64,000 nt of DNA from Anadara kagoshimensis (GCA_021292105.1 CM037861.1:50157920-50221919), one strand, 5' to 3'. Shown: positions 41,301 to 48,415, counted from the stretch's first letter. The notes: generated by a model not told the origin, from the letters alone. Translations and numbers: made by a program.

Positions 41301-41469
41301 ATCATTGTTTCTTTCAGATGATGGACATTTAAGTAATAAAGAGTTTGTATCTGTAATGAAACAGCGTGTAATGAGAGGTCTTGAAAAACCCAAAGATACT
41401 GGATTTGTGAAATTAATGAATGCTTGGTGGAAATGTGCAAAATCTCAGACTTCTGCATTTTTAGAGTGA
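10129..41469 (+). CDS. MICU1: MICU1, EF-hand calcium gatekeeper of the mitochondrial uniporter (spliced, 11 coding exons)
   Basis: Spliced coding sequence join(10129-10475, 16304-16463, 17041-17194, 17631-17668, 30705-30813, 31962-32044, 34200-34394, 35094-35234, 37042-37150, 39337-39426, 41318-41469), 1578 nt, predicted 525 aa. The protein sits at the inner mitochondrial membrane facing the intermembrane space. It senses Ca2+ and gates MCU. Seen: a basic N-terminus and hydrophobic segment (about 96-115), an acidic stretch then a lysine run (157-162), and the MICU1 signature after FRDRR. EF-hand loops lie at 283-294 ([12 protein letters not shown]) and 473-484 ([12 protein letters not shown]). 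The KPKD-containing C-terminal helix and Cys515, aligned with the human cysteine that pairs with MICU2, are also present. It is longer than human MICU1 (476 aa), mostly at the N-terminus. All intron phases agree. MICU2 and MICU3 lack this N-terminal signature. Confidence 0.95.
10535..12390 (+). mobile_element. Decayed copy of the hairpin-capped array element, leader part, interrupted
   Basis: AGCTTATGGCATAGC near 10563 and GCTATGGCTACCAAACCTA near 11651 match, in order, the leader of the element at 12957 (there near 12988 and 13165). TAACATGGGGCTTTCTGTTTTGAC near 12309 matches TGACATGGGG...TTTTGACATATTC near 13409. The relic is split by the hAT-like insertion at about 11828-12293 and by other sequence at about 10600-11620. 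Confidence 0.55.
11828..12293 (-). mobile_element. hAT-like TIR element carrying a TTF-type zinc-finger fragment
   Basis: Ends are TCAGTGTGTGCCAAACTT at the left and AAGTTTGGCACACACTG at the right, a 17-bp inverted pair. On the minus strand an open stretch at about 12010-11830 contains [20 protein letters not shown], then THC, and later a HFESLAH word. That order (W, PWL, DEE, MxCxxC, HxxSxxH) is the TTF-type zinc finger found at the N-terminus of many hAT transposases and their domesticated relatives. Upstream, in another frame, is [15 protein letters not shown]. The rest of the transposase is absent, so this is an internally deleted copy. It is inserted in an older array-element relic. Confidence 0.65.
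12655..12880 (+). repeat. GCGGAGCGGGGACATT repeat fragment
   Basis: A stretch with higher GC than its surroundings, containing CAACGCGGAGCGGGGACATT, a TGTCCGTCCGTC microsatellite-like run and GTTATGGGTGACCGGCGG. It resembles the leader of array-type elements but lacks their hairpin. No coding content was seen. It lies directly before the array element at 12957. Confidence 0.4.
12957..15074 (+). mobile_element. Hairpin-capped array element, copy E1 (divergent subfamily)
   Basis: Begins TTTTTAGCTCACCTGACC, with the hairpin AGCTCACCTGACC / GGTCATGTGAGCT, then a GTGCGTGC microsatellite (about 13003-13055) and a leader with GCCATGGCTACC. About ten ~145-bp tandem units follow (about 13550-14960), each with AACTTTTTGTATAGGCATGT and usually AAAGGTCAAGGTCAC. 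It ends AGGCCCTATTGGGCCT then CTTGTTT. Units alternate between two types, giving a ~290-bp higher-order period. No protein is encoded. It resembles pearl or Helentron-associated non-autonomous elements (inference from the structure). Confidence 0.85.
13003..13055 (+). repeat. (GTGC/GTGT)n microsatellite
   Basis: A run of GTGCGTGC units interspersed with GTGTGT inside the leader of the array element, at the place where the other copies carry a CGTCCGT run. The mirror-image reading frames across it (ThrHisAlaArg repeats) are artefacts. Confidence 0.85.
15787..15869 (+). repeat. Short tandem duplication (~42 bp x 2)
   Basis: TTTGCTACACTTTTCCCTAT followed by TTTTCAGAGCCTGAAAAG occurs twice in direct succession, ending with AAAGTTGCG. 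Non-coding. Confidence 0.8.
16304..16463 (+). CDS. MICU1: MICU1 exon 2: acidic linker and polylysine
   Basis: Acceptor TTTATAG, donor AGG|GTATAT. It encodes residues 116-169: a strongly acidic stretch ([13 protein letters not shown]) directly followed by KKKKKK and the conserved VGFRDRR. In vertebrate MICU1 a polybasic motif at the equivalent place contributes to MCU binding, so the lysine run is likely functional. Confidence 0.9.
16464..17040 (+). other. MICU1 intron 2
   Basis: 577-bp GT-AG intron ending TCTTTTGTAG. At about 16760-16805 it contains a reversed SINE-tail word (CAAGAATATTTCACTTATAT). Nothing else is recognised. Confidence 0.75.
17041..17194 (+). CDS. MICU1: MICU1 exon 3: family signature segment
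   Basis: Encodes [20 protein letters not shown], then [19 protein letters not shown] and [12 protein letters not shown]. This is nearly identical in pattern to vertebrate MICU1 and is the strongest single piece of evidence for the assignment. Donor GATG|GTATGT, phase 1. Confidence 0.97.
17631..17668 (+). CDS. MICU1: MICU1 exon 4 (38 nt)
   Basis: A small exon between TATATTTCAG and CAG|GTATGT. Joined in phase 1 it encodes [13 protein letters not shown], matching the LGLDQ motif of vertebrate MICU1. It falls between exons 3 and 5, where the family needs it. Confidence 0.92.
19551..19567 (+). repeat. G run
   Basis: GGGGGAGGGGGGGGGGG, a near-pure guanine run in intron 4. Possible quadruplex or sequencing-slippage site. 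Confidence 0.9.
21928..22070 (+). repeat. CAGGGAT-family MITE, second copy
   Basis: Reads GGATGAAGCTTAACTTTTTT to AATCTTCATCCCTG. It shares AGAAGTTGCAATAG and GGCTACTGGGCCCCTG with the copy at 9836-9998. The left terminal bases have mutated to CATGG. Confidence 0.7.
24058..24232 (+). mobile_element. CAGTNNAACCTG-type MITE
   Basis: Left end CAGTAAATCCTGTCTAAAG. Right end CAGGTTGCACTG, whose inverse is CAGTGCAACCTG, followed by TA. Its ends match other short elements at 26338, 27427, 41610 and 48227. This terminal pattern is like pogo/Tigger elements. Non-coding. Confidence 0.6.
26338..26524 (+). mobile_element. CAGTNNAACCTG-type MITE, degraded left end
   Basis: Left end CACAACAAAACCTGTTTAAACC. 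The right end GGTTTAAACAGATTGCACTG is inverse to CAGTGCAATCTGTTTAAACC. The TGTTTAAACC core is shared perfectly by both ends. Non-coding. Confidence 0.55.
26757..26773 (+). repeat. 17-base G homopolymer
   Basis: Uninterrupted guanine run in MICU1 intron 4. Its length is uncertain because such runs are error-prone. Confidence 0.9.
27427..27600 (+). mobile_element. CAGTAAAAC-ended MITE with TA duplication
   Basis: Left end CAGTAAAACAGGAATATAAC and right end TTATAAACATGTTTTACTG, flanked by TA on both sides. About 174 bp, non-coding. The form is that of Tc1/mariner/pogo-type non-autonomous elements. Confidence 0.7.
28290..28383 (-). mobile_element. tRNA-derived SINE head
   Basis: On the minus strand it reads CTGGGTAACTCAGTGGTAGA then GCACTCGCC, a good A-box and D-arm region. 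AGGTCCCGGGATCAATC follows, a degraded B-box, and then T-rich sequence. It is not a functional tRNA: acceptor stem pairing and the CCA-proximal region are not maintained. Confidence 0.6.
29822..29857 (+). repeat. (CA)n microsatellite
   Basis: About 18 uninterrupted CA dinucleotides in MICU1 intron 4. Confidence 0.95.
30705..30813 (+). CDS. MICU1: MICU1 exon 5
   Basis: Acceptor TCACATTCAG, donor TCAA|GTAAGT, phase 1. It encodes residues 234-269. A variable start ([17 protein letters not shown]) leads into the conserved [19 protein letters not shown], the segment just before the first EF-hand domain. Confidence 0.95.
30814..31961 (+). other. MICU1 intron 5 with SINE body
   Basis: 1148 bp. A SINE body and tail occupy about 31085-31340. 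Homopolymer-rich tracts of C (about 31584-31598) and G (31797-31818) follow. No exon seen. Confidence 0.7.
31085..31340 (+). mobile_element. SINE body and tail
   Basis: Contains GAAAGTCACTGTTCTTTCGG, GGTGTGGCATGATAAAGAACCC, AAAATTTCTGCACC and AGTGAAATATTCTTGACTGG. The same order of words occurs in the SINE at 38880-39275. The head is not clear here; the tail ends in ATTAAACACTATTTTC. Confidence 0.65.
31962..32044 (+). CDS. MICU1: MICU1 exon 6: first EF-hand
   Basis: Acceptor ATATTGCAG, donor AAG|GTGAGT. It encodes [13 protein letters not shown] and the loop [12 protein letters not shown], followed by FMK. All Ca2+-coordinating positions (1, 3, 5, 9 and 12 of the loop) carry suitable residues, and Gly is at position 6. 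This hand should therefore bind Ca2+. Confidence 0.97.
32045..34199 (+). other. MICU1 intron 6, ~72% a single transposon
   Basis: 2155 bp. About 32505-32590 resembles the 3' end of the reverse-transcriptase element at 46390-46450. The array element E2a fills 32620-34167. Only 32 bp remain between that element and the exon 7 acceptor ATTATTTAG. Confidence 0.8.
32620..34167 (+). mobile_element. Hairpin-capped array element, copy E2a
   Basis: Opens TTTTTTAGCTCACCTGAGCC / GGCTCAGATGAGCT (14-bp stem, one G-T-type mismatch, GAAA loop). A GTCCGTCGTCC run follows, then a leader with GTGTGACCACGCCCAAC and ATGGCTGCC. Six to seven ~143-bp units come next, most with GGGTTCAAAGGTCAAGGTCA. The end is GGTGAGCGTTAAGGCCCATG then GGCCTCTTGTTT. 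It encodes no protein; the 87-aa frame over the leader is not a gene. Confidence 0.88.
34200..34394 (+). CDS. MICU1: MICU1 exon 7
   Basis: 195 nt, phase 0 at both ends, residues 298-362. It contains [36 protein letters not shown] and [15 protein letters not shown], all aligned with vertebrate MICU1. The acceptor lies 32 bp after the end of an array transposon, so its branch point must lie within or next to the transposon end. Confidence 0.97.
34395..35093 (+). other. MICU1 intron 7
   Basis: 699 bp, AT-rich, acceptor ATTTTACAG. Nothing recognised. Confidence 0.7.
35094..35234 (+). CDS. MICU1: MICU1 exon 8
   Basis: 141 nt, phase 0, residues 363-409. [20 protein letters not shown] is followed by [18 protein letters not shown] and a basic stretch RKKYKEEPQ. 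It corresponds to the degenerate central EF-hand region of vertebrate MICU1. Confidence 0.95.
35235..37041 (+). other. MICU1 intron 8 containing a pogo-like TIR element
   Basis: 1807 bp. It includes the TIR element at 36122-37011. A short inverted pair (CCATGTGATAACC near 35476 and GATCACATGGT near 35609) also occurs. Confidence 0.7.
36122..37011 (+). mobile_element. Pogo/Tigger-like TIR element (~890 bp), non-autonomous
   Basis: Left end CAGTTGAATCTCGTTATCTC then GAACTCGG. The right end CGAGATAACGAGAGTCAACTG is its inverse with few mismatches. It is flanked by TA on both sides. The left side holds several sub-repeats of the end motif (TATCTCGAACT, TTAACTCGAACAAAAAATTT). No transposase frame is evident. 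The CAGTTGAATCTCGTTA end is typical of pogo/Tigger elements. Confidence 0.8.
37042..37150 (+). CDS. MICU1: MICU1 exon 9
   Basis: Acceptor TTCTTGACAG, donor GGAG|GTATGT, phase 1. It encodes residues 410-445: [20 protein letters not shown] and [16 protein letters not shown], closely matching vertebrate MICU1 ([12 protein letters not shown]). Confidence 0.97.
37813..37965. repeat. Long imperfect palindrome (~150 bp)
   Basis: Arms ATACACAGTGTGTATGTACA ... TCCTTTTTAGTAGC and their inverse GCTACTAAAAAAAGGA ... TGTACATACACACTGTGTAT flank a short centre near 37885 (GTATCACTACGAGTCGCTCC). It could extrude as a cruciform. Possibly a small MITE. Confidence 0.75.
37965..38280. mobile_element. Possible TIR element with internal palindrome
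   Basis: TATCTAACATTACC at the left is inverse to TCTAATGTTAGATA at the right. Inside, TTGTATCACCACAATGTTGT then GATACAA forms a near-perfect small palindrome (about 38173-38200). Non-coding. Confidence 0.45.
38340..38372 (+). repeat. (CA)n microsatellite
   Basis: About 16 CA units in MICU1 intron 9. Confidence 0.95.
38880..39275 (+). mobile_element. tRNA-derived SINE with (AATC)n tail
   Basis: A truncated tRNA-like head includes an anticodon-arm-like GCTCGCTCTCTATGTGGGAG and the B-box-like GTGTTTGAATGCC. The body has GGTGTGGCACATGAAAGAACCC. The tail AAATATTCTTGACTGGGATG runs to CATTCAATCAATCAATCAATC. The tail is then repeated once more (AGTGAAATAGTCTTGACTGG, about 39217-39265). Related tails are at 8826-8975, 9147-9296 and 31085-31340. 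Confidence 0.75.
39337..39426 (+). CDS. MICU1: MICU1 exon 10
   Basis: Acceptor TATATTTCAG, donor AATA|GTAAGT, phase 1. It encodes residues 446-475: [20 protein letters not shown] and [10 protein letters not shown]. The end is the first part of the second functional EF-hand loop, which is split by the intron. Confidence 0.96.
39427..41317 (+). other. MICU1 intron 10 with a hairpin MITE
   Basis: 1891 bp. Contains a palindromic element around 40557-40638; no exon recognised in the rest. Confidence 0.7.
40557..40638. repeat. Hairpin-forming palindrome
   Basis: CCGGAGTTCACATGCGG ... AATATATCAC is inverse to GTGATATATT ... CCGCATGTGAACTCCGG, around a centre near GGTGGCAAAGCGACC. About 30-35 bp of stem with two small internal bulges. 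The GC-rich stem contrasts with the AT-rich surroundings. Confidence 0.8.
41318..41469 (+). CDS. MICU1: MICU1 last coding exon: second EF-hand and C-terminus
   Basis: Completes the loop [12 protein letters not shown], then [18 protein letters not shown] and [13 protein letters not shown] (Cys515), ending SQTSAFLE with TGA at 41467-41469. The [13 protein letters not shown] helix and the cysteine are family landmarks; the cysteine forms the intermolecular disulfide with MICU2 in mammals. The tail after the cysteine is 10 residues and differs from the vertebrate ending. Confidence 0.97.
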
Positions 41470-41518
41470 TTAGAATCTCCCCTGAGATTTTTGACAACCT
41501 TGGATGTTAAGACACTTT

Positions 41519-41524
41519 AAATAA
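41519..41524 (+). terminator. MICU1 polyadenylation signal
   Basis: AATAAA 50 bp after the stop codon, followed by an AT-rich then TTTGTGATATTGG stretch that could serve as the downstream element. Confidence 0.7.
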
Positions 41525-41609
41525 AACTTTATAAAAACTTTGTGATATTGGCATTATTTGAATGTGATATTTGTATGTAATCTTGAGGCAGTTCTATTGT
41601 TTCTATATA

Positions 41610-41768
41610 CAGTCAAACCTGTCTGTAAAGGCCATCCAAGGGAACAAAAAAAATGGCCTTTATATACAGGTTCAAATATGAATAAAGAACAATTGGGATA
41701 CAAAACTATTGGCCTTTATAAGCAGGTGGCGCTTATATAAAGGTGACCTTTAAGGCAGGTTGGACTGT
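41610..41768 (+). mobile_element. CAGTNNAACCTG-type MITE after MICU1
   Basis: Left CAGTCAAACCTGTCTGTAAA; right AAGGCAGGTTGGACTG, whose inverse is CAGTCCAACCTGCCTT. TA flanks both sides. It carries several GGCCTTTATA words internally. Located less than 150 bp past the MICU1 stop. Confidence 0.75.
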
Positions 41769-41955
41769 AATCATATGTTACAGGAATATCTTGTTTTAAT
41801 TCCACGTTTTACAATTGTTTCTAAAGTGATCATTTAGGAGAAAAAATTTTGGATGTAGCAAAGTAACTATAGCCCAATATAAAGTTTTATGGTACTGTAA
41901 TTGAAATGATTCCAGTTTAATTTTTCGTACCTGTTTTATTTTAGTATTTAAATTG

Positions 41956-42553
41956 TGGTATAGGTAAACAACATTGACATGTCTGCTTGACTATTAATTT
42001 AAATATTTAAAATGGATCAGTTCATTTATGTGTAGGGAACTCGGGCATTCATTTCCTGTACTACATCATGAGTGATACTGACTTTAAAGAGTAGGCAAGT
42101 GCACTGTGTATGTATTAACTTGAATCTTAACACTACCCGTTTATTGAGTGGATCATCTAATAAAAGGTCAAGTGAACAGGTCAATATTGTTTGCCTATAC
42201 ATATGGTAGGATTGATCTCTTTCAAGTTAATGTTTTTTCTACACAGTAATTAGATTGGCTTTCTGATCTTTTCTATATTTATTTATGTAATATTAACCAT
42301 GTATAGGCAAACAACATTGACCTGTCCTCTTGACCTTTGATTAGGAATATTCATTTAGAAGGATCCACCCAGTACATGGGTAATGTTAAGATCCAAGGTA
42401 ATATATACACAATGCACAGGTGCACTCTATGAGGCGAGTGCATCTCATGATGTATTCAAAATAAACACCTGTGTTCCCTTTACACAGATGTACTTGGTCT
42501 GTGATATTTAAATGAAAGGTCAAACAGACAGGTCAAAGTTGTTTGCCTATACT
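41956..42553. mobile_element. Two adjacent ~250-bp TIR elements sharing a GTATAGGCAAACAA end
   Basis: The end motif GTATAGGYAAACAA occurs four times with alternating orientation (about 41958, 42187, 42301 and 42538). This outlines two inverted-repeat elements, 41956-42202 and 42299-42553. Inverted similarity continues inward (ACATTGACCTGT...CTTGACC). The facing halves of the two elements (42090-42208 and 42296-42432) also pair over more than 100 bp. Non-coding. Confidence 0.65.
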
Positions 42554-43580
42554 CACATACATGTATTGTGCCTATCTTATTTCAATTAAAAGTGTGTACA
42601 TAACTACCAATAAATTGCACCCACCCCCTAGGTTTGTGCATGGTTATCATTTTGTGGAATGTATTTTTTTCAATAATACATAATTTATTTTTTATGAAAA
42701 CTTAACTCTGCAATAAAGTGCATGAGTGTAGTTGTATCATTGAAATTTTGTGTTTACTGTAATCATGAAATGTTGATTAGTTTATTGTTAAAATATTAGA
42801 AAACTATCATTATTTCTTAATTCTTTAATCTTAATTTTATTTTCTAAATTAACATCTGGTGTTTCAAATGTTGAAATATTATATGCAGGTTAAGAAAATG
42901 TGTGGCATAAACCTAAATTTATATCTGCTATTAAACATGAACAACAAATTTCAAAGTTTATTTGGTATTGTTGTGGATTAGTGTTTACCGGTACATGAAT
43001 GTTTGAAAAAATATAATAATTCTTAGCCTAATAGTTTGCACACCTATATATGAATCAGATTTCTTATTCTTTGTTCACTGATTATATATATTTATTGTGT
43101 TGTTGATTTGCTGAAAAGTTATTAACTGCTGTAAGCACATTTTTCAAATTTTAAATTGGTATTCATTTTCATAGACCATTTTTTTACAAACAAAGTAGTT
43201 CACAAAATGTCAGTTGATTTTGTGCAAAAAATTTTGTAAAATTAAATTTCAGGACATTAAGATGTAGAAATTTTGGGTTAGAATAAAGAAGTGGTTTAGG
43301 CCCTTGGTTAAAAAGTAGAATTTTGATTTGAAAATAAAAAAGAAATATGAAAATGACTTTTCCTGGGGAATATATTATATTAGATAAGGCTTTTTGAGAT
43401 TTTGTGACTATACAAAAACTTAAAGGTCTTTATTCTGTGTGGTACTACCGTAAGTGTCTTTTTTCTGTGTGGTACTAAGTGTTACTTTCTGTTAGATTTA
43501 TATGATAACTTGTTTCAGTTAATAGTACCTGTATACTACTGTTAATACCTATTAGAGTATGTGTATTTCTGTTTAATAAA

Positions 43581-45316
43581 TTTTTAGCTCACCTGAGCCA
43601 AAGGCTCAGATGAGCTATTGCAATCTATCTTCGTCCGTCGTGCGTCGTGCGTCGTCCGTCGTGCGTCGTGTGTAAACTTTACATTTCAATCTTCTCCTCC
43701 AAAACTACTGGGCCATATTTGATGAAACTTGGTGATTATCATGCCTAGGTAACAGCCTTTCAAAATTGTGTTCGGGGTTTGGCCACGCCCAACAAAATGG
43801 CCGCTGTTACTAAAAATAGCAAAAAGACAAAAAAATCTTCTTCTCTGAAACCAAAAGGTGCAGGCAAATTTTGATTGGATATTTGGATTCAGCATACCTG
43901 GGAACAGTAAAATTGTGTTTTTCATGAAAATTGGACGAAAAATAGGTTACGCGTTTTTTGCATAAAATTACGTAATTTTTAAAATGAGACATTTATTGTT
44001 ATAACTTCATAACGGCTGAAGATAATTGTATGGAGTTTTCACTGTTGATCTTGTCTTGCAATTTTCTTCCAATTGATGTCAAGGTCGAAGGTCAAGGTCA
44101 TGTCCCAGTTTTTGACCTTTGATAAAAATGCTATTTTTTTTAACATTTCTTGTGATAATGGTGTAGGATTTTCAGTTATTTGTAGGTATTGACATGACAA
44201 TCATTTTGATACATAGATCTGGGTCATGGGTTCAAAGGTCAAGGTCACAGATGTCCAAGAATACCAAAATAGTTAATTATCTGCAAAACTATGAATTTTT
44301 TGTATAGGCATGTATATCAGAATATTGTAGGTAATGACACAATGGTCATTTAGGTATATGAATAAAGGTCATGGGTTCAAAGGTCAGGGTCGCAGATGTA
44401 AACAAGTACTGAAATGGTTAATTATCTCAAAAACTATAAACTTTTTGTATAGGCATGTATATTTGAATATTGTAGGTATTGGCCTATCGATCATTTTGAT
44501 ATATGAATGAAGGTCATAGGTTCAAAGGTCAAGGTCATAGATGCAAATGAATACTTAAATGGTTAATTATCTCAAAAACTATAAACTTTTTGTATAGGCA
44601 TGTATATTGGAATATTGTAGGCATTTGCACAACAATCATTTTGATATATGAATGAAGGTCATAGGTTCAAAGGTCAAGGTCATAGATGCAAATGAATGCT
44701 TAAATGGTTAATTATCTCAAAAACTATAATTTTTTTTGTATAGGCATGTATATTAGAATATTGTAGGTATTGGCCTATCGATCATTTTGATATATGAATG
44801 AAGGTCATAGGTTCAAAGGTCAAGGTCATAGATGCAAATGAATGCTAAATGGTTAATTATCTCAAAAACTATAAACTTTTTGTATAGGCATGTATATTGG
44901 AATATTGTAGCCATTTGCACAACAGTCATTTTGATATATGAATGAAGGTCATAGGTTCAAAGGTCAAGGTCATAGATGCAAATGAATGCTTAAATGGTTA
45001 ATTATCTCAAAAACTATAAACTTTTTGTATAGGCATTTATATTGGAATATTGTAGGTATTAGCCTAATGCACATTATAATATACAGATGTTTTAGCTGTT
45101 TATAAATAATATATTGTAGCTAGACTTTAAATATGTTATATATAGCATACTTATATAATAATTATTATAATTGATTTGCAAAAATACTTGCATATTATTG
45201 GCCCTTACTGCTGAAAATTTTGATATTCTCTTTTATTAATGTCATTGACCATTGAACCTCTGCATAAGATATGTGCTCTTCCTCAGGTGAGCGTTAAGGC
45301 CCATGGGCCTCTTGTT
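43581..45316 (+). mobile_element. Hairpin-capped array element, copy E2b (with extra 3' segment)
   Basis: Same opening hairpin, CGTCGTGCGTCG run and leader as E2a, then about six ~145-bp units (44180-45060) with TTCAAAGGTCAAGGTCA. After the array is a ~220-bp non-array segment (45070-45285). The closing sequence is GGTGAGCGTTAAGGCCCATG then GGCCTCTTGTT. The extra 3' segment is also present, inverted, in E4 (about 50155-50330) but not in E2a or E3. Confidence 0.87.
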
Positions 45317-45639
45317 CATATATAAACTCCTATGACATTTTTACTTTATTTAATAAAGGCACTCAACACAAATCTAAATGATAAACTATCTCGATACACA
45401 GTTGTGATGGTTAAGTTAGTAGAATGCCTGATCCCCATTTCACATCATTCCTTAGCTAAGATTTTCCTAAACTTAAATTTGGCAAAACTTTTAATCTTTA
45501 TAATTTTGTTAATTTTCAAGATATTCTGGAATTTAAGGTGTCATTTTTAAGATCACTTCTAGTTTTTGACAAAAAAAATATTCATCAGTAATTCCAAAAA
45601 GATTACCAAAATTTGCTAAATTTAATTTAAGGAGATCTT

Positions 45640-46440
45640 AGTTAAAGAGTTTTTGATAGATAACATATTTGTTGTGTTTGGTAATATAACTTTCCAGCAA
45701 ACAATGGGTACAAACTGTGCACCATTGCTTGCTGATTTGTTTCTTTATTCTTTTGAAGCAAAATTTATGCAGAACCTTGTTAAATCTGGAGAAAAGACCG
45801 TTGCCAAATCATTCAACTCCACATACAGATCTATATATAGATGACATTCTGTCTCAATCCTAAATTTGGAGACAATTTGAATGCCATCTATCCTAGTGAG
45901 CTTGAAATAAAAGATAGGACCGACTCCTCAAGTTCTGTATCATGTTTAGACTTATACCTCAATTATGACACCCACGAAAGGCTACATTTGAAACTTTATA
46001 ACAAACATGACGACTTTAATTTTTCTATTGTCAACTTCTCTTTTCTGTGTAGCAATATACCTGTTTATGGTGCATTTGTTTCCCAATTAATGAGCTATGG
46101 TAGAGCTTGTTCCCACTACGTGAACTTTGTACAAGAAAGCAGGCTGCTTGCAAATAAATTGTTGACTCGGTGATATTACAAGCATAGGTTTACCAAGGCC
46201 CTCCAAAAGTTTTGTTGTAGTCATCACGGTATTGTTGTCTCTGTGTCCAGGATTGCTCTAGATATATTTAATGTCCCATAGTTCCTTTCACCCAATTTTG
46301 GTTACACACATGGGGGGTGTAGCTAACTAAACAGGAGGTGCTTACCCTTCCAGAGCACCCAGTCTCACTTCCTTTGTGGAAGTTCACATGTCAGTGTCAA
46401 AGTTTTTACTTTGCTTTTGGATTGTGAATTGGACATGGAT
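45640..46440 (+). pseudogene. Reverse transcriptase fragment of a retroelement (frameshifted)
   Basis: The frame at 45653 contains QQTMGTNCAPLLADLFLYSF, a reverse-transcriptase core motif. The catalytic YIDD-type motif follows at about 45830, but in another frame, so a frameshift separates them. The next frame (45841-46173) continues with LEIKDRT...CLDLYLNYDTHERLHLKLY and DDFNFSIVNF...CSNIPVYGAF. Then come in-frame disruptions and a 3' tail with AACAGGAGGTGCTTACCCTT. The family resembles RTs common in molluscs; I think Penelope-like, but this is not certain. The N-terminal part is missing. Confidence 0.75.
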
Positions 46441-47784
46441 TAGTATGTTTGTTTTTGACTTCACCTATAGCTGGTGAAATCTAAATGTAAGTGGAATAAT
46501 TTTGTGTTTGGTTATATGAAATGATCCCATTGAACCATTTAAACAATAATTATTGTTATGTACATGGTGTATAAAATTTTGACCTCTATTGGATCATCTT
46601 TAAGTCTTATCTTATCATTTCCAAACTTTATGAAGATTGATATTTTTCACTTGTATCTATAATCTGATCACTTTTTCAGTGAGTAAAACCATTTTTGAAT
46701 GGGTGGTGTCATTCAAACTTAGATAACTTCAATAGACTTGAAAATTCACTTATCTTTTAAAGAACATATTTTTTCAAATTTTGAATATTTAAAAAAAATA
46801 TTTTCAGCTTTTTAAACTTTTCGCCTTAAATGCATATGGATAAATTTTAATAAACATTTTCAAATAAAGTTAGTTGAGAAATAAATATTTTTCGTTTGCA
46901 GTCAATTTTCTATCTACATGCTTAAATTTTTAATATTCACTGTAGTTTTTGAGGATTAAAATTGAGCAATTAATTGAAAGGTAGCTGTCGTCCCGTCGAT
47001 ATATTGATATGGCATATTTTGCATCTTTATTCATACAAGTTATTCAGAACCATGTTCTGATTGGCTGATATGTATTCACGCAATATGGGTAAAGCAGCAC
47101 AAACATCAAAATAAAGAATAAAATCAAATTATTACACTTGTGTTAATACTATTGAAGCCATAGTTTTAGTCTAAACTTCATCAAACTTGGTCAGAATAAT
47201 CCTCTTTGACAGAAGCAAGGTCAAGTTCTTATGTGGATTCTATTAGGTCAATAAGTAGGTAACTAGATTAAAGAAAATCGTTGTTTCAACTTGGTCACAG
47301 TTTGTCCAAACTTCACCAAAATTGCCCAGGTTGTTTCTCTTGACAAAACCAAGACTTGATGGTATATTGATTATGTTGGGTCAATGTAAAGGTCAAGCCA
47401 TAAAAAAAGGTCACTGTCACATAGAATGTTAGTCAAGGTCAACCAGGTTTGCAAACTTGGTAGACCTTTATGACCTGATGTCATATATTAAGTATCAAAC
47501 TGCTTAGCTGTTGGTTGGTTACCTTAGGTCAATGTCACCTTGAATGTTAGTAAAGGTCAACCAGGTTCACAAACTTGGTAGACCTTTTTGTCTTGATGCC
47601 ATATATCAAGTTTCAAGCTGCTAGGCTGTTTGGTTTATAACAAAAATACATAGTAACATTCCAGGTGCAAAAAAATTATATCATTATAAAAATAATGCAG
47701 AGGTTAAATAAATGTGACAAATACTTTATTTCTATGACATTTACATGTATACACAAAATTACGTGACAATTCTTGATAGAAATT
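46441..47784. other. Intergenic, with a ~110-bp tandem pair
   Basis: No gene. At about 47404-47640 a unit containing AATGTTAGTNAAGGTCAACC, ACTTGGTAGACCTTT and a CATATAT...AAGC segment occurs twice. It recalls the AGGTCA-rich arrays but has a different sequence. Confidence 0.55.
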
Positions 47785-48203
47785 GCAGGGGTTAAAAATT
47801 AGGTTTTGTACTGGAAGCTCCAAGACTTTTCAGCTTTGTTTTTCGAAAGGTCCCACATAAAGTGTTGAAAATCCAAAATCATTATTGAAAGGTTTATGAG
47901 GAATATGTTGTTATGTAGAAAAAGAAGTATTATCCTGATAAATAATATAAATCAATAGGTCCTGGACCTAGAACCTGGGGAATTTTGAACGCAGGGGTTA
48001 AAAATTAGGTTTTGTACTGGAAGCTCCAAGACTTTTCAGCTTTGTTTTTCGAAAGGTCCCACATAAAGTGTTGAAAATCCAATATCATTATTGAAAGGTT
48101 TATGAGGAATATGTTATTATGTAGAAAAAGAAGTATTATCCTGATAAATAATATAAATCAATAGGTCCTGGACCTAGAACCTGGGGAATTTTGAACCCCT
48201 GAA
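47785..48203 (+). mobile_element. CAGGGGTT-ended MITE with internal tandem duplication (206 bp x 2)
   Basis: Bases 47785-47990 are repeated at 47991-48196 with only about two differences. The outside ends are CAGGGGTTAAAAATT and AATTTTGAACCCCTG, an inverted pair. The flanks on both sides are AATTG, a 5-bp target duplication. The tandem copy therefore arose within the inserted element. Non-coding. Confidence 0.8.
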
Positions 48204-48226
48204 TTGACAACAATATAATTATGTAC

Positions 48227-48415
48227 AGTAAAACCTTCTTATAATGCCCCTCGATAACTTTGCCACCTCGCTTATCGCCACACTATTTTGAAGTCCCAAA
48301 ATCCATTTTGTTTCTGTTTTTCTTTATGAGCCTCCCTCAATTTATCGCCAAACCCCTTTATAACGCCAAAATTTGACTAAACAAATGGTGGCAATGAATC
48401 AAGGTTTTACTGTAC
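48227..48415 (+). mobile_element. CAGTAAAACCTT-ended MITE
   Basis: Left CAGTAAAACCTTCTTATAAT; right AATCAAGGTTTTACTG. TA flanks both sides; 189 bp. Internal TTATCGCCA words recur. Pogo/Tigger-type ends; non-coding. Confidence 0.75.
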
